Positions 25,987 through 35,631 of a stretch of 64,000 nucleotides of DNA are shown in pieces. The stretch covers positions 124,001 to 188,000 of the forward strand of contig NZ_FNWO01000003.1 of assembly GCF_900108475.1 (NCBI RefSeq), in the 5' to 3' direction. How positions within the stretch are numbered: position 1 is the stretch's first letter; each line of letters starts with the position of its first letter. The notes below the pieces were generated by a model. The model made no database searches. It was not told where the DNA came from and saw nothing but the letters and a program-made list of their open reading frames with translations. The stretch comes from Magnetospirillum fulvum. Lineage in GTDB: Bacteria > Pseudomonadota > Alphaproteobacteria > Rhodospirillales > Magnetospirillaceae. A program made the position numbers and the translations under genes.

Positions 25987-28900
25987 CGCCGCGTCGCCGA
26001 GGCTTCGGTCTGGGCCGGCGCGCCTTCCCAGATGCCGTGCGGCGGGATCGCCTCGCCTTTCATCACGATGGTCAACTGGCCGATGCGGGCGAAATCGCCG
26101 ACATCGGTGTCGTAAAGAACGGTCGACCCGGACCCGATGGTGACGCCCCGTCCCAGCGTGACGATGCCGACCTTCATCACCCGGTCCTCGTACAGGTGGG
26201 TTTGCAGGGCGGAGGCGGCGTTGATCGCGCAGAAATCGCCGACATCAATGCAATCGAACTCGGTGATGTCGGTGGTGTCCATAAAGACGCCGCGACCGAT
26301 CTTGCTGCCGAACAGGCGCAGGAACCAGGGCAGGAACGGGGTGCCGCGCAGGTGATCCAGCATCACCTTACCCGCCATTCCCCAATACATCACAGCGACC
26401 GCCTCGGTGCGGAGCGCCCACCACGACCACATCGGTTTCGCGGTGGGGCGATAGCGTCCCATCATCAGCCACTTCACCGCGATCGCGCACAGCGTCAGCG
26501 CGGTGGAGATCGCGACGCTGGCGGCGCAGAACAAGATGACGACGATGCCGTAATCGTGACGGGCGATCCATTGGTCGAGCACTTCGACCGACAGAATACC
26601 AAAGGTGATGAACAGCATGCTGGGCAGCGATACCGCGAAGGCCTCGAAAAAGGCCCGCCACGCCCGTCGCCACAGCGGCGGCTCGAAGGTCCAGGCCGCG
26701 CCGCCGCCGTCGAAGCGCTGGCGCACCGGCAATTTGATCGGCGGGCTGCCAAACCATGTGTCGCCGGGGCTGATCGCGTCGTTGGCGGGCGGCAGCGATT
26801 TGATGCCGATCAGGGTTCCCTCGGGGATGTGGGCTCCGGGGGGCACTACCGCGTCGTTGCCGACGAAGACGCGGGGGCCGATCCGCACCGGCTCAAGCTC
26901 CATCCAACCGCGCCGGACGCTTTCGTCGCCCAGGATCACCTCGTCGGCGATGAAGCATTTCTCGCCGATCTCGGTGAGGTCGTAGCGTCCGGACAGATTG
27001 CACGAGATTTCGGCGTCCCGCCCGATCTTGGCTCCCATCAGCCGATACCACAGCCGCATATAGACGGTGGCATACAGCGACGACAGCGTCTCCAGCATTA
27101 GTTCGGTCGCCAGGGCGACGATCCATTTGCGGACATAAAAGCCGCCATAGACCGAATACGTGCCCGCCGTGACCACCGGCAGCACGGTCCAGCGCACCAC
27201 CGCGATCAACAGGACGGTGATGACGATCAGCGCCATCGCCGTCGGCCAGGCCAGCAGCGGCAGGACGTAGAGGTAATCGTGCGGTCCGCTTCCGGCGACG
27301 ACTTCGCTCAGGCTTTCGAACAGATAGAAGGCGGGGAAGATCGGGATCAGGCTGATTGGCGGCAGAATCACCAGCATCAGCAGGTAAAAGGCGCTCAAGG
27401 CCGCTTTGCGGGTCCGGGTTGCCCGCGCCGGTTCGGGCAGGGCGGCGATATCGACGGTGCCGGTCCGCCGTGCCGGTGAGCCTTCCCAGAATTCGGCCCG
27501 TCCGGTGCGGGTGCCGGGCGAAACCGAGCAGAGGTCGGCCAGTTCGGTTTCATCGGCCAGCACGGTGTCCGGCCCGATCACGCACGAGGTGCCGATATGG
27601 GCGTCGTCACCGATCATGGTGGTGCCGATAATCAGTTCGTTGCCGACGATTTCGGCATTCGACAGCTTGACCTTGCCGCCGATCACCACGCCCCGGCCGA
27701 TCGTGATCAGATCAAAGGCACCGGCCTCGACCTCGCCGATGATGCAATCGCTGCCGACCTTGGCGCCTAGCGCCCGCAGATACAGCCCCATGATCGGGGT
27801 GCCCTGGAACCATTTGATGTGGGCGACATTGACCATCCGCTGCGCCAGCCACCAGCGGTAGTAATAGACCCCCCACAACGGATAGCGGCCGGGGCGGGTG
27901 CGGCCGATCGCCAGCCATTTCAGCCCGATCGACCCCAGAATGGTGCCGATATTGATGACCGCGTAGGTCAGCATCAGGGTGACGATTTCGCGGCCCAGCC
28001 CGGCTTCGTCGCCCGATAGCAGCATGTAGCTGACGAACACCCCCAGCCAGGGCAGGGTGGTCAGGGTCAAGATCAGCGGCATCGCGACCGCCTGAGCCAA
28101 CCCGCACAGCAGCCGCCGCGAGAACGGTGGCGGATCGAACGACAAATCGGCGGCGACGGTGCCAGGGGCCGGAGCCCGGGCGTCGAGCAGGGCGGCCATT
28201 GCCCGCAGGGTGCGGGCGGCATAGATTTCGGTCAGGGTCAGGCTGGCCAGCGTCGGGTTCTGACGGACTGCCGAGACGAAGCGGGCGGCCAGCAGGGAAT
28301 GGCCGCCGAGATCGAGGAAGAAGTCGGCCTCGAACGGGATCGACTGACCGGGGAAGACGTGGCGGGCGGCGTCGAGCAGCTTGGCCTCGGTCGGTGTCGC
28401 GGGCTGTTCCTGTTCTTCGGCCGCGCTCTCACTCAGCGTCAGGGCGGCAAGGCTCTTGCGGTCAAGCTTGCCCGAGATCAGGCGGGGCAGCTCGGCCACC
28501 GGCTGGATCAGCGACGGCACCATATAAGCGGGCAACGTCTCGCGCAGCGCGGCGCGCAGCGCCTGTGCATCGGGACTCGTCCCCGGCGTAGGCACGACGA
28601 AGGCGACCAGACGTTCGGTCCCATCGTCGCGGCGCAGGGCGACCGCCGCGCGCAGGATGCCGGGCAGGGCGGCTAGCCGGGCCTCGATCTCGCCCAGTTC
28701 GACGCGGAAGCCGCGAATCTTGACCTGATCGTCGATACGACCGTGGAACAGCAGCGCTCCGCTGTCATCGCGGCTGACGGCGTCGCCCGAGCGATAGAGC
28801 ACCGGGGCCAGCCCGTCATGCTCGAACGGATTGGCGATGAATTTCTCGGCGGTGAGGTCGGGGCGGCCGAGATAACCGTCGGTGACGCCCGGACCGCCGA

Positions 28901-29984
28901 TCAGCAATTCGCCGGTCGCGCCAGGGGGAACCGGGGTCAGGCTGTCATCGACGATCCAGCAGGCGTGATTGGGGATCGGGCCGCCGATGGTGACCGGGCG
29001 GCCGGGAACCAGTTCGGCCAGGGTGGCAACGACGGTGGTTTCGGTCGGGCCATAGGAATTGAACAGGCGGCGGCCGGGGCGGCACCAGCGTTCGGCCAAC
29101 GCCTGCGGGCAGGCTTCGCCGCCCAGGATGATCAGCCGGAGCGAGGGGACGTCGCGCGACAGCAGCGACAACAGCGTCGGCACGGTGTCGAGAACGGTGA
29201 TTCCCGCCTCTCCCAACAGATCGGGCAGTTGCTCGGTCTCGGCCAGGGTGCGCGGACCGGCGATCCACAATCGGGCTCCGACCAGATAGGGAATGAAGAT
29301 CTCTTCCAGCGACAGGTCGAAGGCGACCGAGGCACCCTGGAACACCACGTCAGTGGAAGTGATCCCATACAGGCTGTTGGCGGCGCGCAGGTAATGGCAG
29401 ATCGCGCGGTGGGGCACCACCACCGCCTTGGGCCGTCCGGTCGAGCCGGAGGTGTAGATCAGATAGGCCGGATCGTCGGGCGTCGCCCCCCGCTCGCGCG
29501 GGGCCGGGGCGGGCTCAGTCGCCGGGACCATCTCCAGCAGCATTGCCGCGTCAAGAGCCGGGGCGGGCAGGGGCTGGGCGATCCGCCCGGCGGTGTCGGC
29601 ATCGACCAGGATCGCGGCGGCATGGCAATCGGCCAGGCATTCGGCGATGCGGTCCGACGGCGCGTCGGCGTCAAAGGGGATGTAGGCGGCTCCGCTCCGC
29701 AGGATGCCGAGCAGGGCGGCGTGGAGGTCGAGCGAGCGGCTCATCCACAGTCCGACGAACGCGCCGGGGCCAATGCCGCGCGCGGCGAGCGCTGCGGCGA
29801 TCCGCTCCGCCCGCGCCGCTAGTCCGGAATAATCCAGGGTGAGATTGCCAAAGGTGGCGGCAGGGGCGGCGGGGGTCCGGGCCACGGTGGCGGCGAAAAT
29901 CTCGTCAAGCCGCTCGTCGCGCAGCAGGGACGGATCGCGTTGGCCGGGCAGGCAGGCAGGCGCGAGGGAGGTAACCTGGGTCAT
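25983..29984 (-). CDS. Pls/PosA-type single-module non-ribosomal peptide synthetase
   Basis: About 1,333 residues. An adenylation domain (about 15-500) has YTSGSTGRPKAV near 175, YGPTETT, GELLIGGPGVTDGYLG and GRIDDQVKIRGFRVELGEIEARL. A carrier domain with Ser563 in DLGGHSL follows. The rest has no condensation or thioesterase domain. It alternates three pairs of membrane helices with three left-handed beta-helix (hexapeptide) blocks, e.g. GAKVGSDCIIGEVEAG. This is the layout of epsilon-poly-lysine synthetase (Pls), which joins one amino acid into an isopeptide chain. The monomer is unknown. I start at the second ATG (29984); 30026 is the alternative. Confidence 0.87.
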   Translation of the reverse strand: MTQVTSLAPACLPGQRDPSLLRDERLDEIFAATVARTPAAPAATFGNLTLDYSGLAARAERIAAALAARGIGPGAFVGLWMSRSLDLHAALLGILRSGAAYIPFDADAPSDRIAECLADCHAAAILVDADTAGRIAQPLPAPALDAAMLLEMVPATEPAPAPRERGATPDDPAYLIYTSGSTGRPKAVVVPHRAICHYLRAANSLYGITSTDVVFQGASVAFDLSLEEIFIPYLVGARLWIAGPRTLAETEQLPDLLGEAGITVLDTVPTLLSLLSRDVPSLRLIILGGEACPQALAERWCRPGRRLFNSYGPTETTVVATLAELVPGRPVTIGGPIPNHACWIVDDSLTPVPPGATGELLIGGPGVTDGYLGRPDLTAEKFIANPFEHDGLAPVLYRSGDAVSRDDSGALLFHGRIDDQVKIRGFRVELGEIEARLAALPGILRAAVALRRDDGTERLVAFVVPTPGTSPDAQALRAALRETLPAYMVPSLIQPVAELPRLISGKLDRKSLAALTLSESAAEEQEQPATPTEAKLLDAARHVFPGQSIPFEADFFLDLGGHSLLAARFVSAVRQNPTLASLTLTEIYAARTLRAMAALLDARAPAPGTVAADLSFDPPPFSRRLLCGLAQAVAMPLILTLTTLPWLGVFVSYMLLSGDEAGLGREIVTLMLTYAVINIGTILGSIGLKWLAIGRTRPGRYPLWGVYYYRWWLAQRMVNVAHIKWFQGTPIMGLYLRALGAKVGSDCIIGEVEAGAFDLITIGRGVVIGGKVKLSNAEIVGNELIIGTTMIGDDAHIGTSCVIGPDTVLADETELADLCSVSPGTRTGRAEFWEGSPARRTGTVDIAALPEPARATRTRKAALSAFYLLMLVILPPISLIPIFPAFYLFESLSEVVAGSGPHDYLYVLPLLAWPTAMALIVITVLLIAVVRWTVLPVVTAGTYSVYGGFYVRKWIVALATELMLETLSSLYATVYMRLWYRLMGAKIGRDAEISCNLSGRYDLTEIGEKCFIADEVILGDESVRRGWMELEPVRIGPRVFVGNDAVVPPGAHIPEGTLIGIKSLPPANDAISPGDTWFGSPPIKLPVRQRFDGGGAAWTFEPPLWRRAWRAFFEAFAVSLPSMLFITFGILSVEVLDQWIARHDYGIVVILFCAASVAISTALTLCAIAVKWLMMGRYRPTAKPMWSWWALRTEAVAVMYWGMAGKVMLDHLRGTPFLPWFLRLFGSKIGRGVFMDTTDITEFDCIDVGDFCAINAASALQTHLYEDRVMKVGIVTLGRGVTIGSGSTVLYDTDVGDFARIGQLTIVMKGEAIPPHGIWEGAPAQTEASATRR

Positions 29985-30143
29985 GATGGTCCGGTAAAGC
30001 CGACAACCAGCGAACGGCCCCGGCACAGGGGCACTTCGCGCATGGCGTCGAAGGCGGGAAAAAGCAGGCTGTCAGTATAGGGACAGCCCGATGCCGACGC
30101 AATCTCCGCGCGGGGTCCGTGTCGATGCGGAGGAGGGAAGACC

Positions 30144-30172
30144 TTGACTTATTAGAAATCGCTTCTTATATT
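30144..30172 (+). promoter_or_regulatory. Sigma-70 promoter of the candidate small RNA
   Basis: TTGACT (30144-30149), a 17-base spacer and TATATT (30167-30172): near-consensus -35 and -10 elements at ideal spacing, in a locally AT-rich stretch. Predicted start is about 30179. Confidence 0.75.
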
Positions 30173-30178
30173 CATTTC

Positions 30179-30261
30179 AGATGTTGAGCCTTTGATTCTC
30201 TTTGGCCAGCCTCCCTCTCTGAGACAAACTGCACCGCCCGGCTTCTACCGGGCGGTTTTTT
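30179..30261 (+). ncRNA. Candidate small non-coding RNA (about 83 nt)
   Basis: A strong promoter is followed after about 55 bases by an intrinsic terminator, with no start codon and ribosome site for a credible ORF between. The single-stranded-looking part contains GCCAGCCTCCCTCTCTGAGAC; CCTCCC is complementary to ribosome-binding sites, as in alphaproteobacterial trans-acting sRNAs with anti-Shine-Dalgarno loops. It lies between the divergently placed synthetase start and the end of the GNAT gene. The identity is inferred from architecture only. Confidence 0.6.
30234..30261 (+). terminator. Intrinsic terminator of the small RNA
   Basis: CCGCCCGG/CCGGGCGG with a 6-base loop (CTTCTA) followed by six T. 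It is on the plus strand, where no protein gene is upstream. Confidence 0.88.
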
Positions 30262-30357
30262 GTGCGGATATATGGGGAAGACGGGGATCGCGCCCAGGAC
30301 GGGGGCAAGGGCAAGGCCAAAGCCAAAGGAATGCGCGTCACTCAACGCAGCCTTGCT

Positions 30358-30909
30358 TCATCTCGCCTGTGGACTCCACCGCATCAAGACGTGACGCTCG
30401 CTCCGGCGCTCCGCAACGAATCCCAGACGGTGGTACAGGGAAGCCGCCGGGGAATTCTCCACCGCGACATTCAGCGTCACCGATTGCCCAAAGGTGGTCG
30501 CCTGGCGCTGGAGTTCGGCGATCACGGCCCGGCCAAGGCCTCGTCCCTGCCAATCGGGTAAAAAGGCGATATCGACGATATGAACGCCCTCATCCGACGG
30601 ATTGAGGTAAAGCCGCCCAATCGGCCGGGTGCCGCGGGTGAGGATCAGGAACTGCGCCATCGGGAAGCGTTCGATCCAATCGCGATGCTGGCAGGCGAAT
30701 TGGCTGTCGCAAAAGTCCTGGTGATTCTTGGTGGGCATTCCGGCCGCCACCAGTTCGGACTTCCGTCCGGCGGCGTAAAGACGCCGGAGAAAAATGAAAT
30801 CCGACCGCGTGGCGGCCCGACACGACACCTGATCCGGCAGGTCCGACAGAATCGGGGCCGACGGATCATCCCCTATTCTGGCGGGGAAGTCCGGAAGCGT
30901 CTCTCGCAC
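30358..30909 (-). CDS. GNAT-family N-acetyltransferase linked to tail-collar genes
   Basis: A 183-residue acetyltransferase. After a 30-residue leader, RAATRSDFIFLRRLYA begins the GNAT fold, IGRLYLNPSDEGVHIVDIAFLPDWQGRGLGRAVI holds the acetyl-CoA site (QGRGLG), and NSPAASLYHRLGF the last motif. This GNAT subgroup recurs beside tail-collar (MdpB-like) genes. The GTG at 30909 follows the stop of the last collar gene by two bases, implying coupled translation. Acceptor unknown. Confidence 0.8.
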   Translation of the reverse strand: MRETLPDFPARIGDDPSAPILSDLPDQVSCRAATRSDFIFLRRLYAAGRKSELVAAGMPTKNHQDFCDSQFACQHRDWIERFPMAQFLILTRGTRPIGRLYLNPSDEGVHIVDIAFLPDWQGRGLGRAVIAELQRQATTFGQSVTLNVAVENSPAASLYHRLGFVAERRSERHVLMRWSPQAR

Positions 30910-30911
30910 CG

Positions 30912-31454
30912 CTAGGGGAACTCGGGATATGTGCCATAGAGGGCGATACAGGGATTTAAGGCCAGAAACGGTTGGCGGTTTTCATGGGGCGCCGGGCTTG
31001 CTACCCCCGCTACGCCAATCGCAGCGGGATGAAGAGTTGTATTGGCCGATGCCGGGTTGAGTCCGCACAGAGCCGGGGGGGAGAACTGGGTAAAGTTCAT
31101 CGTGTTGAGGGGCGTTCCCGTCGTCGGCGTCTGGGTCAACTGGCTGAGGACATGGGTATGGTTGGGGTATTGGCTGAGCGACACCGTCACAGTTTCCGTT
31201 CCGGCGACATCGGCCTGATCCCAATCGTTCATTCCGCTGCCGTTGGGGGCGATGCCTGGCCCAACCACGGCCCGACCGCACAAATTCGGCAAGCGGAAAT
31301 TCGTTGTTGTCGTATTGCCGAATTGGGTGCCGATGAGGGAGTAAAGAGCCGAAAATTGGTTGATATCCAGCAGCACACCGTTGCAGAAAGCATAAGAATA
31401 TTGTGCGAAGTTGAAGGCGCAGTATTTGATTTCACCAATATATGGATCGCTCAT
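30912..31454 (-). CDS. Phage-tail-collar domain protein (MdpB-like), third paralogue
   Basis: A 180-residue protein starting MSDPYIGEIKYCAFNFAQ, with the tail-collar signature CNGVLLDINQFSALYSLIGTQFG and FRLPNLCGRAVVG, a variable Thr/Pro-rich middle and the terminal ENRQPFLALNPCIALYGTYP. No signal peptide. It resembles the short tail-fibre collar fold but occurs in a three-gene bacterial cassette, not a phage. An upstream in-frame start at 31523 overlaps the second paralogue; ATG 31454 matches its sisters. Confidence 0.85.
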   Translation of the reverse strand: MSDPYIGEIKYCAFNFAQYSYAFCNGVLLDINQFSALYSLIGTQFGNTTTTNFRLPNLCGRAVVGPGIAPNGSGMNDWDQADVAGTETVTVSLSQYPNHTHVLSQLTQTPTTGTPLNTMNFTQFSPPALCGLNPASANTTLHPAAIGVAGVASPAPHENRQPFLALNPCIALYGTYPEFP

Positions 31455-31471
31455 GGAACGCCTCCCTCGGC

Positions 31472-32011
31472 TTAGTTCTGTTGCGGATACACGCCATTCA
31501 AGCATATGCAGTATAAAATGCAAATGGACGGCATGACGTTGTTGTGAGCGGCGCTGCCGCCCTCATCGGTGAGAGCCGACTCTGCCAGGGCCGAGTAGGT
31601 CGGATTGGTTGTCGTGGGAACGGCGAAACGCTTGGTCGGGTCGGCCAAAGCACTGAACAGGACAGTCGAGGCGGGACCGGGTTGGGTGGCCACCGTCGAG
31701 GAAACCCTGAAAGCGTGATCGTGAGCGACTCCCTGCGCCGGAGTCAGGCTGATCGCATCGATCCCGCCGCTTTGGCCGAGGGTGTAGTTCGATCCCCCCG
31801 TCAACTGGCCCTTTCCAACCGGAAGGCGGCCATTCAAATTCGGCAGGGCGAAATTCGTGGTTCCGTTACCGCCATACGTCGTTCCGATCAGAGAGAATAG
31901 CTGAGTATTATCGCTGATATTCAGAGTTTGTCCGTTGCAAACCGCCCAATTGAGAGGGGCGCCGCGGAAATATGGAAATAAGCGGATTTCTCCAACAAAC
32001 TCGTCAGACAT
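31472..32011 (-). CDS. Phage-tail-collar domain protein (MdpB-like), second paralogue
   Basis: A 179-residue paralogue: MSDEFVGEIRLFPYFRGAP, CNGQTLNISDNTQLFSLIGTTYGG, FALPNLNGRLPVG, and the end NNVMPSICILYCICLNGVYP. The middle (residues about 75-150) differs strongly from the neighbours while the two ends are conserved, suggesting a conserved scaffold with a variable face. Seventeen bases separate it from the next gene. Confidence 0.85.
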   Translation of the reverse strand: MSDEFVGEIRLFPYFRGAPLNWAVCNGQTLNISDNTQLFSLIGTTYGGNGTTNFALPNLNGRLPVGKGQLTGGSNYTLGQSGGIDAISLTPAQGVAHDHAFRVSSTVATQPGPASTVLFSALADPTKRFAVPTTTNPTYSALAESALTDEGGSAAHNNVMPSICILYCICLNGVYPQQN

Positions 32012-32044
32012 GAAAATCCTCCATCGCTTGGTAGCGAGAGTTCT

Positions 32045-32587
32045 CTAATCCCGCGGCGGATAGTATCCTTGGATCGCGATATAGTAATTGATGGCAAGGA
32101 AAGGCTGAAGATTGCTGTGCGCCTGCCCGCCACCCTCGGAAGATACTTTCGAAGCCATCTCAACCAGCGGATTGCTGGGAGAAGCATAGGAATTCAGCGG
32201 CAATTTCGTACTTTTGGTGATGACCGAACCGGGGATCAGCGAGGGCAAAACGGCGGTCGAGGTTCCCGTTCCCGCGATGACGGAGTGATCGTGCGCGGGA
32301 AGGTGGGTTTGGCCCAAGGTGACAGTTTCGGCCCCTCCCGATGCGCCAAGCGAATAGACGCTGAGGCCGGTTGCCGGTCCGGCGGTCTGGCCGAACCCGA
32401 TCGGGGTGCGCCCGTACAGGTTTGGCAAATTGAACGATGCGCCGGATCCGCCGTAGAAAGTTCCGATAAGGGAATAAAGCGCCTGATTCTGAGCGATGGG
32501 GATGCTCGCACCGTTACATGCCGAATACCCCCTGGGAACGAACGTGATCGCCCCCATGGTAATTTGACCGAGATATGGATCTGACAT
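32045..32587 (-). CDS. Phage-tail-collar domain protein (MdpB-like), first paralogue
   Basis: A 180-residue protein: MSDPYLGQITMGAITFVPRG, CNGASIPIAQNQALYSLIGTFYGG, FNLPNLYGRTPIGFG, LPAHDHSVIAG and the end NLQPFLAINYYIAIQGYYPP. It is first of the three tandem copies, which share about the same length and both ends. A GCCTCC/GGAGGC ribosome site precedes each gene. Confidence 0.87.
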   Translation of the reverse strand: MSDPYLGQITMGAITFVPRGYSACNGASIPIAQNQALYSLIGTFYGGSGASFNLPNLYGRTPIGFGQTAGPATGLSVYSLGASGGAETVTLGQTHLPAHDHSVIAGTGTSTAVLPSLIPGSVITKSTKLPLNSYASPSNPLVEMASKVSSEGGGQAHSNLQPFLAINYYIAIQGYYPPRD

Positions 32588-32663
32588 GCTGCCTCCAGTC
32601 TATCCGACAGATAAATTCCGTTGATGATAAAGACTCGTTGGCGAACAACATCTTTGCGTTCGG

Positions 32664-32957
32664 CTAATTAAAAACAGCCTCGTAAATGATTCCGCCGGCA
32701 TCTCGTCCGACGGGAACGATGAATATTCCGGCCTTACCAATAGAATCGTGGCTCATGGTGTAAATTTTTTGTGGCAGGATAACTTGATTGTCCGACTTGA
32801 ATATCAAGGAGAACGGTTCGCGCGCTATTCCAGGGAATTGAACAACGGGGTGCCGTTTCATATCGACAAGCGTCATGCGCACTTCGCATGAACCGATATC
32901 AACGTGAAATACCTGATTCAAGCATTGGCTGAATGTGGAGATGTCGAGAAATCGCAT
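32664..32957 (-). CDS. DUF6916-like small protein of the collar cassette
   Basis: A 97-residue protein starting MRFLDISTFSQCLNQVFHVDI, with FSLIFKSDNQVILPQKIYTMSHDSIG and ending IFIVPVGRDAGGIIYEAVFN. This matches the small proteins (DUF6916) that commonly precede tail-collar gene triples. Function unknown; no signal or membrane segment. It is 76 bases upstream of the first collar gene and is probably the first gene of the transcript. The coding region is less GC-rich than the housekeeping genes. Confidence 0.7.
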   Translation of the reverse strand: MRFLDISTFSQCLNQVFHVDIGSCEVRMTLVDMKRHPVVQFPGIAREPFSLIFKSDNQVILPQKIYTMSHDSIGKAGIFIVPVGRDAGGIIYEAVFN

Positions 32958-34302
<1,345 letters not shown>

Positions 34303-34321
34303 TTCCTATCCGGCAAAGCCC

Positions 34322-34352
34322 CCCCCTTCCACGCGGTGGAAGGGGGTTTTTT
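34322..34352 (+). terminator. nifH terminator
   Basis: CCCCCTTCCAC/GTGGAAGGGGG with a 3-base loop and six T, 19 bases after the nifH stop. It shows nifH is transcribed alone. Confidence 0.92.
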
Positions 34353-34504
34353 ATCGGCTGAGCGCTTAAATTTTCTGTCCGGTTCAAGACAAAAATTGAC
34401 TGCTTCCAGACTTTTATGTCGATACCCGACAAAACGCTGAGATGCAGATCGCCGCTAAAAAAGAATCCGCCCCGATTTATTGGCCGAATAATTTATTTTT
34501 TTAT

Positions 34505-35617
34505 TTAGCTCAGGACGGCTAAATCCTCACGGGCGAACGGTCTCAATTCGTCGAAACGGCCGTCGCGCACCTTGATCGGCCATTCCCAATCGGTCAGCAA
34601 CGCCCGACCGACCGCGACCAGATCGAACTCCTCGCGTTCCAGCCGCCGGATCACCTCGTCGAACCCCGCCGGTTGCGCGCCCTCGCCCCGGAACGCGCCG
34701 AGGAACTCGCCCGACAGCCCGACCGACCCGACGGTGATCGTCGGCTTGCCGGTGACCTTCTTGGCCCACCCGGCGAAATTAAGGTCCGATCCCGCGAATT
34801 CCGGCTCCCAATAGCGGCGCTGCGAGCAATGGAAGATGTCGGTTCCGGCCTCGGCCAGCGGCTCCAGCCACTGGCGCAACTCGTCCGGAGTCTCCGCCAG
34901 CTTGGCCCGATAATTCTGCTGCTTCCATTGCGAAATCCGCAGGATCAGCGGCAAATCCGGCCCCAATTCCGCCCGCATCGCCTTGACCACCTCGATCGCG
35001 AAACGGCTGCGCTCGGCCAGACTGGCTCCGCCCCAGCGATCGGTGCGGCGGTTGGTGCGGTCCCAGAAGAACTGATCGATCAGATAGCCGTGGGCGGCGT
35101 GAATCTCGACCGCGTCAAAGCCGATCCGCCGCGCCGCCGCCGCCGCCCGGCCAAAGCCCGCGATCGCGTCGGCGATATCCTCTTCGCTCATCACCCGTCC
35201 GGTCGGCGTGTCGGCACCGATAAAGCCCGACGGGCTTTCCAGACCGCCCGGCGGCTGCCACGGCTTCGACGGATTGGCGGCCCCGCCGACATGCCAGATT
35301 TGCGGCGCAATCCGTCCCCCGGCGGCATGAACCTGATCGACGACGGTCTGCCACACCTCCAGCGCCGCGCCGTGGAACAGCGGGATGTTGGGATCGTTGC
35401 GGGCAGGGGCGCGGTCGATCACCGTGCCCTCGGTGACGATCAGCCCGACATCGCCCTCGGCACGGCGACGGTAGTAATCCGCGACCGCCTGGGTCGGGAT
35501 GCCGTCGGGGCTGAACAAGCGGGTCATCGGCGCCATCACGATCCGGTTGGGCAGATGCAGCGACTTGCAGGCGAAGGGCTGGAACAGCGCCCCGGTCGAA
35601 GAGGTCTCGGTCGTCAT
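34505..35617 (-). CDS. Old yellow enzyme-family alkene reductase
   Basis: A 370-residue FMN-dependent NADH:flavin oxidoreductase (TIM barrel). FQPFACKSLHLPNRIVMAPMTR at the start, QIWHVGGAA, GFDAVEIHAAHGYLIDQF with the active-site histidines, and TVGSVGL and VAVGRALLTDWEW for phosphate binding. Such enzymes reduce activated C=C bonds. It lies 14 bases downstream of the RND exporter gene, the last gene of the 34.5-43.6 kb operon, suggesting that the handled compound is an unsaturated ketone or similar (inference). ATG 35617 follows GGAGACG. Confidence 0.9.
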   Translation of the reverse strand: MTTETSSTGALFQPFACKSLHLPNRIVMAPMTRLFSPDGIPTQAVADYYRRRAEGDVGLIVTEGTVIDRAPARNDPNIPLFHGAALEVWQTVVDQVHAAGGRIAPQIWHVGGAANPSKPWQPPGGLESPSGFIGADTPTGRVMSEEDIADAIAGFGRAAAAARRIGFDAVEIHAAHGYLIDQFFWDRTNRRTDRWGGASLAERSRFAIEVVKAMRAELGPDLPLILRISQWKQQNYRAKLAETPDELRQWLEPLAEAGTDIFHCSQRRYWEPEFAGSDLNFAGWAKKVTGKPTITVGSVGLSGEFLGAFRGEGAQPAGFDEVIRRLEREEFDLVAVGRALLTDWEWPIKVRDGRFDELRPFAREDLAVLS

Positions 35618-35631
35618 CGTGGACGTCTCCT

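Noticed and set aside
30358-32957. Prophage remnant
   Set aside because: Apart from the collar fold there is no integrase, terminase, capsid or lysis gene; the set with DUF6916-like and GNAT genes is a bacterial cassette.
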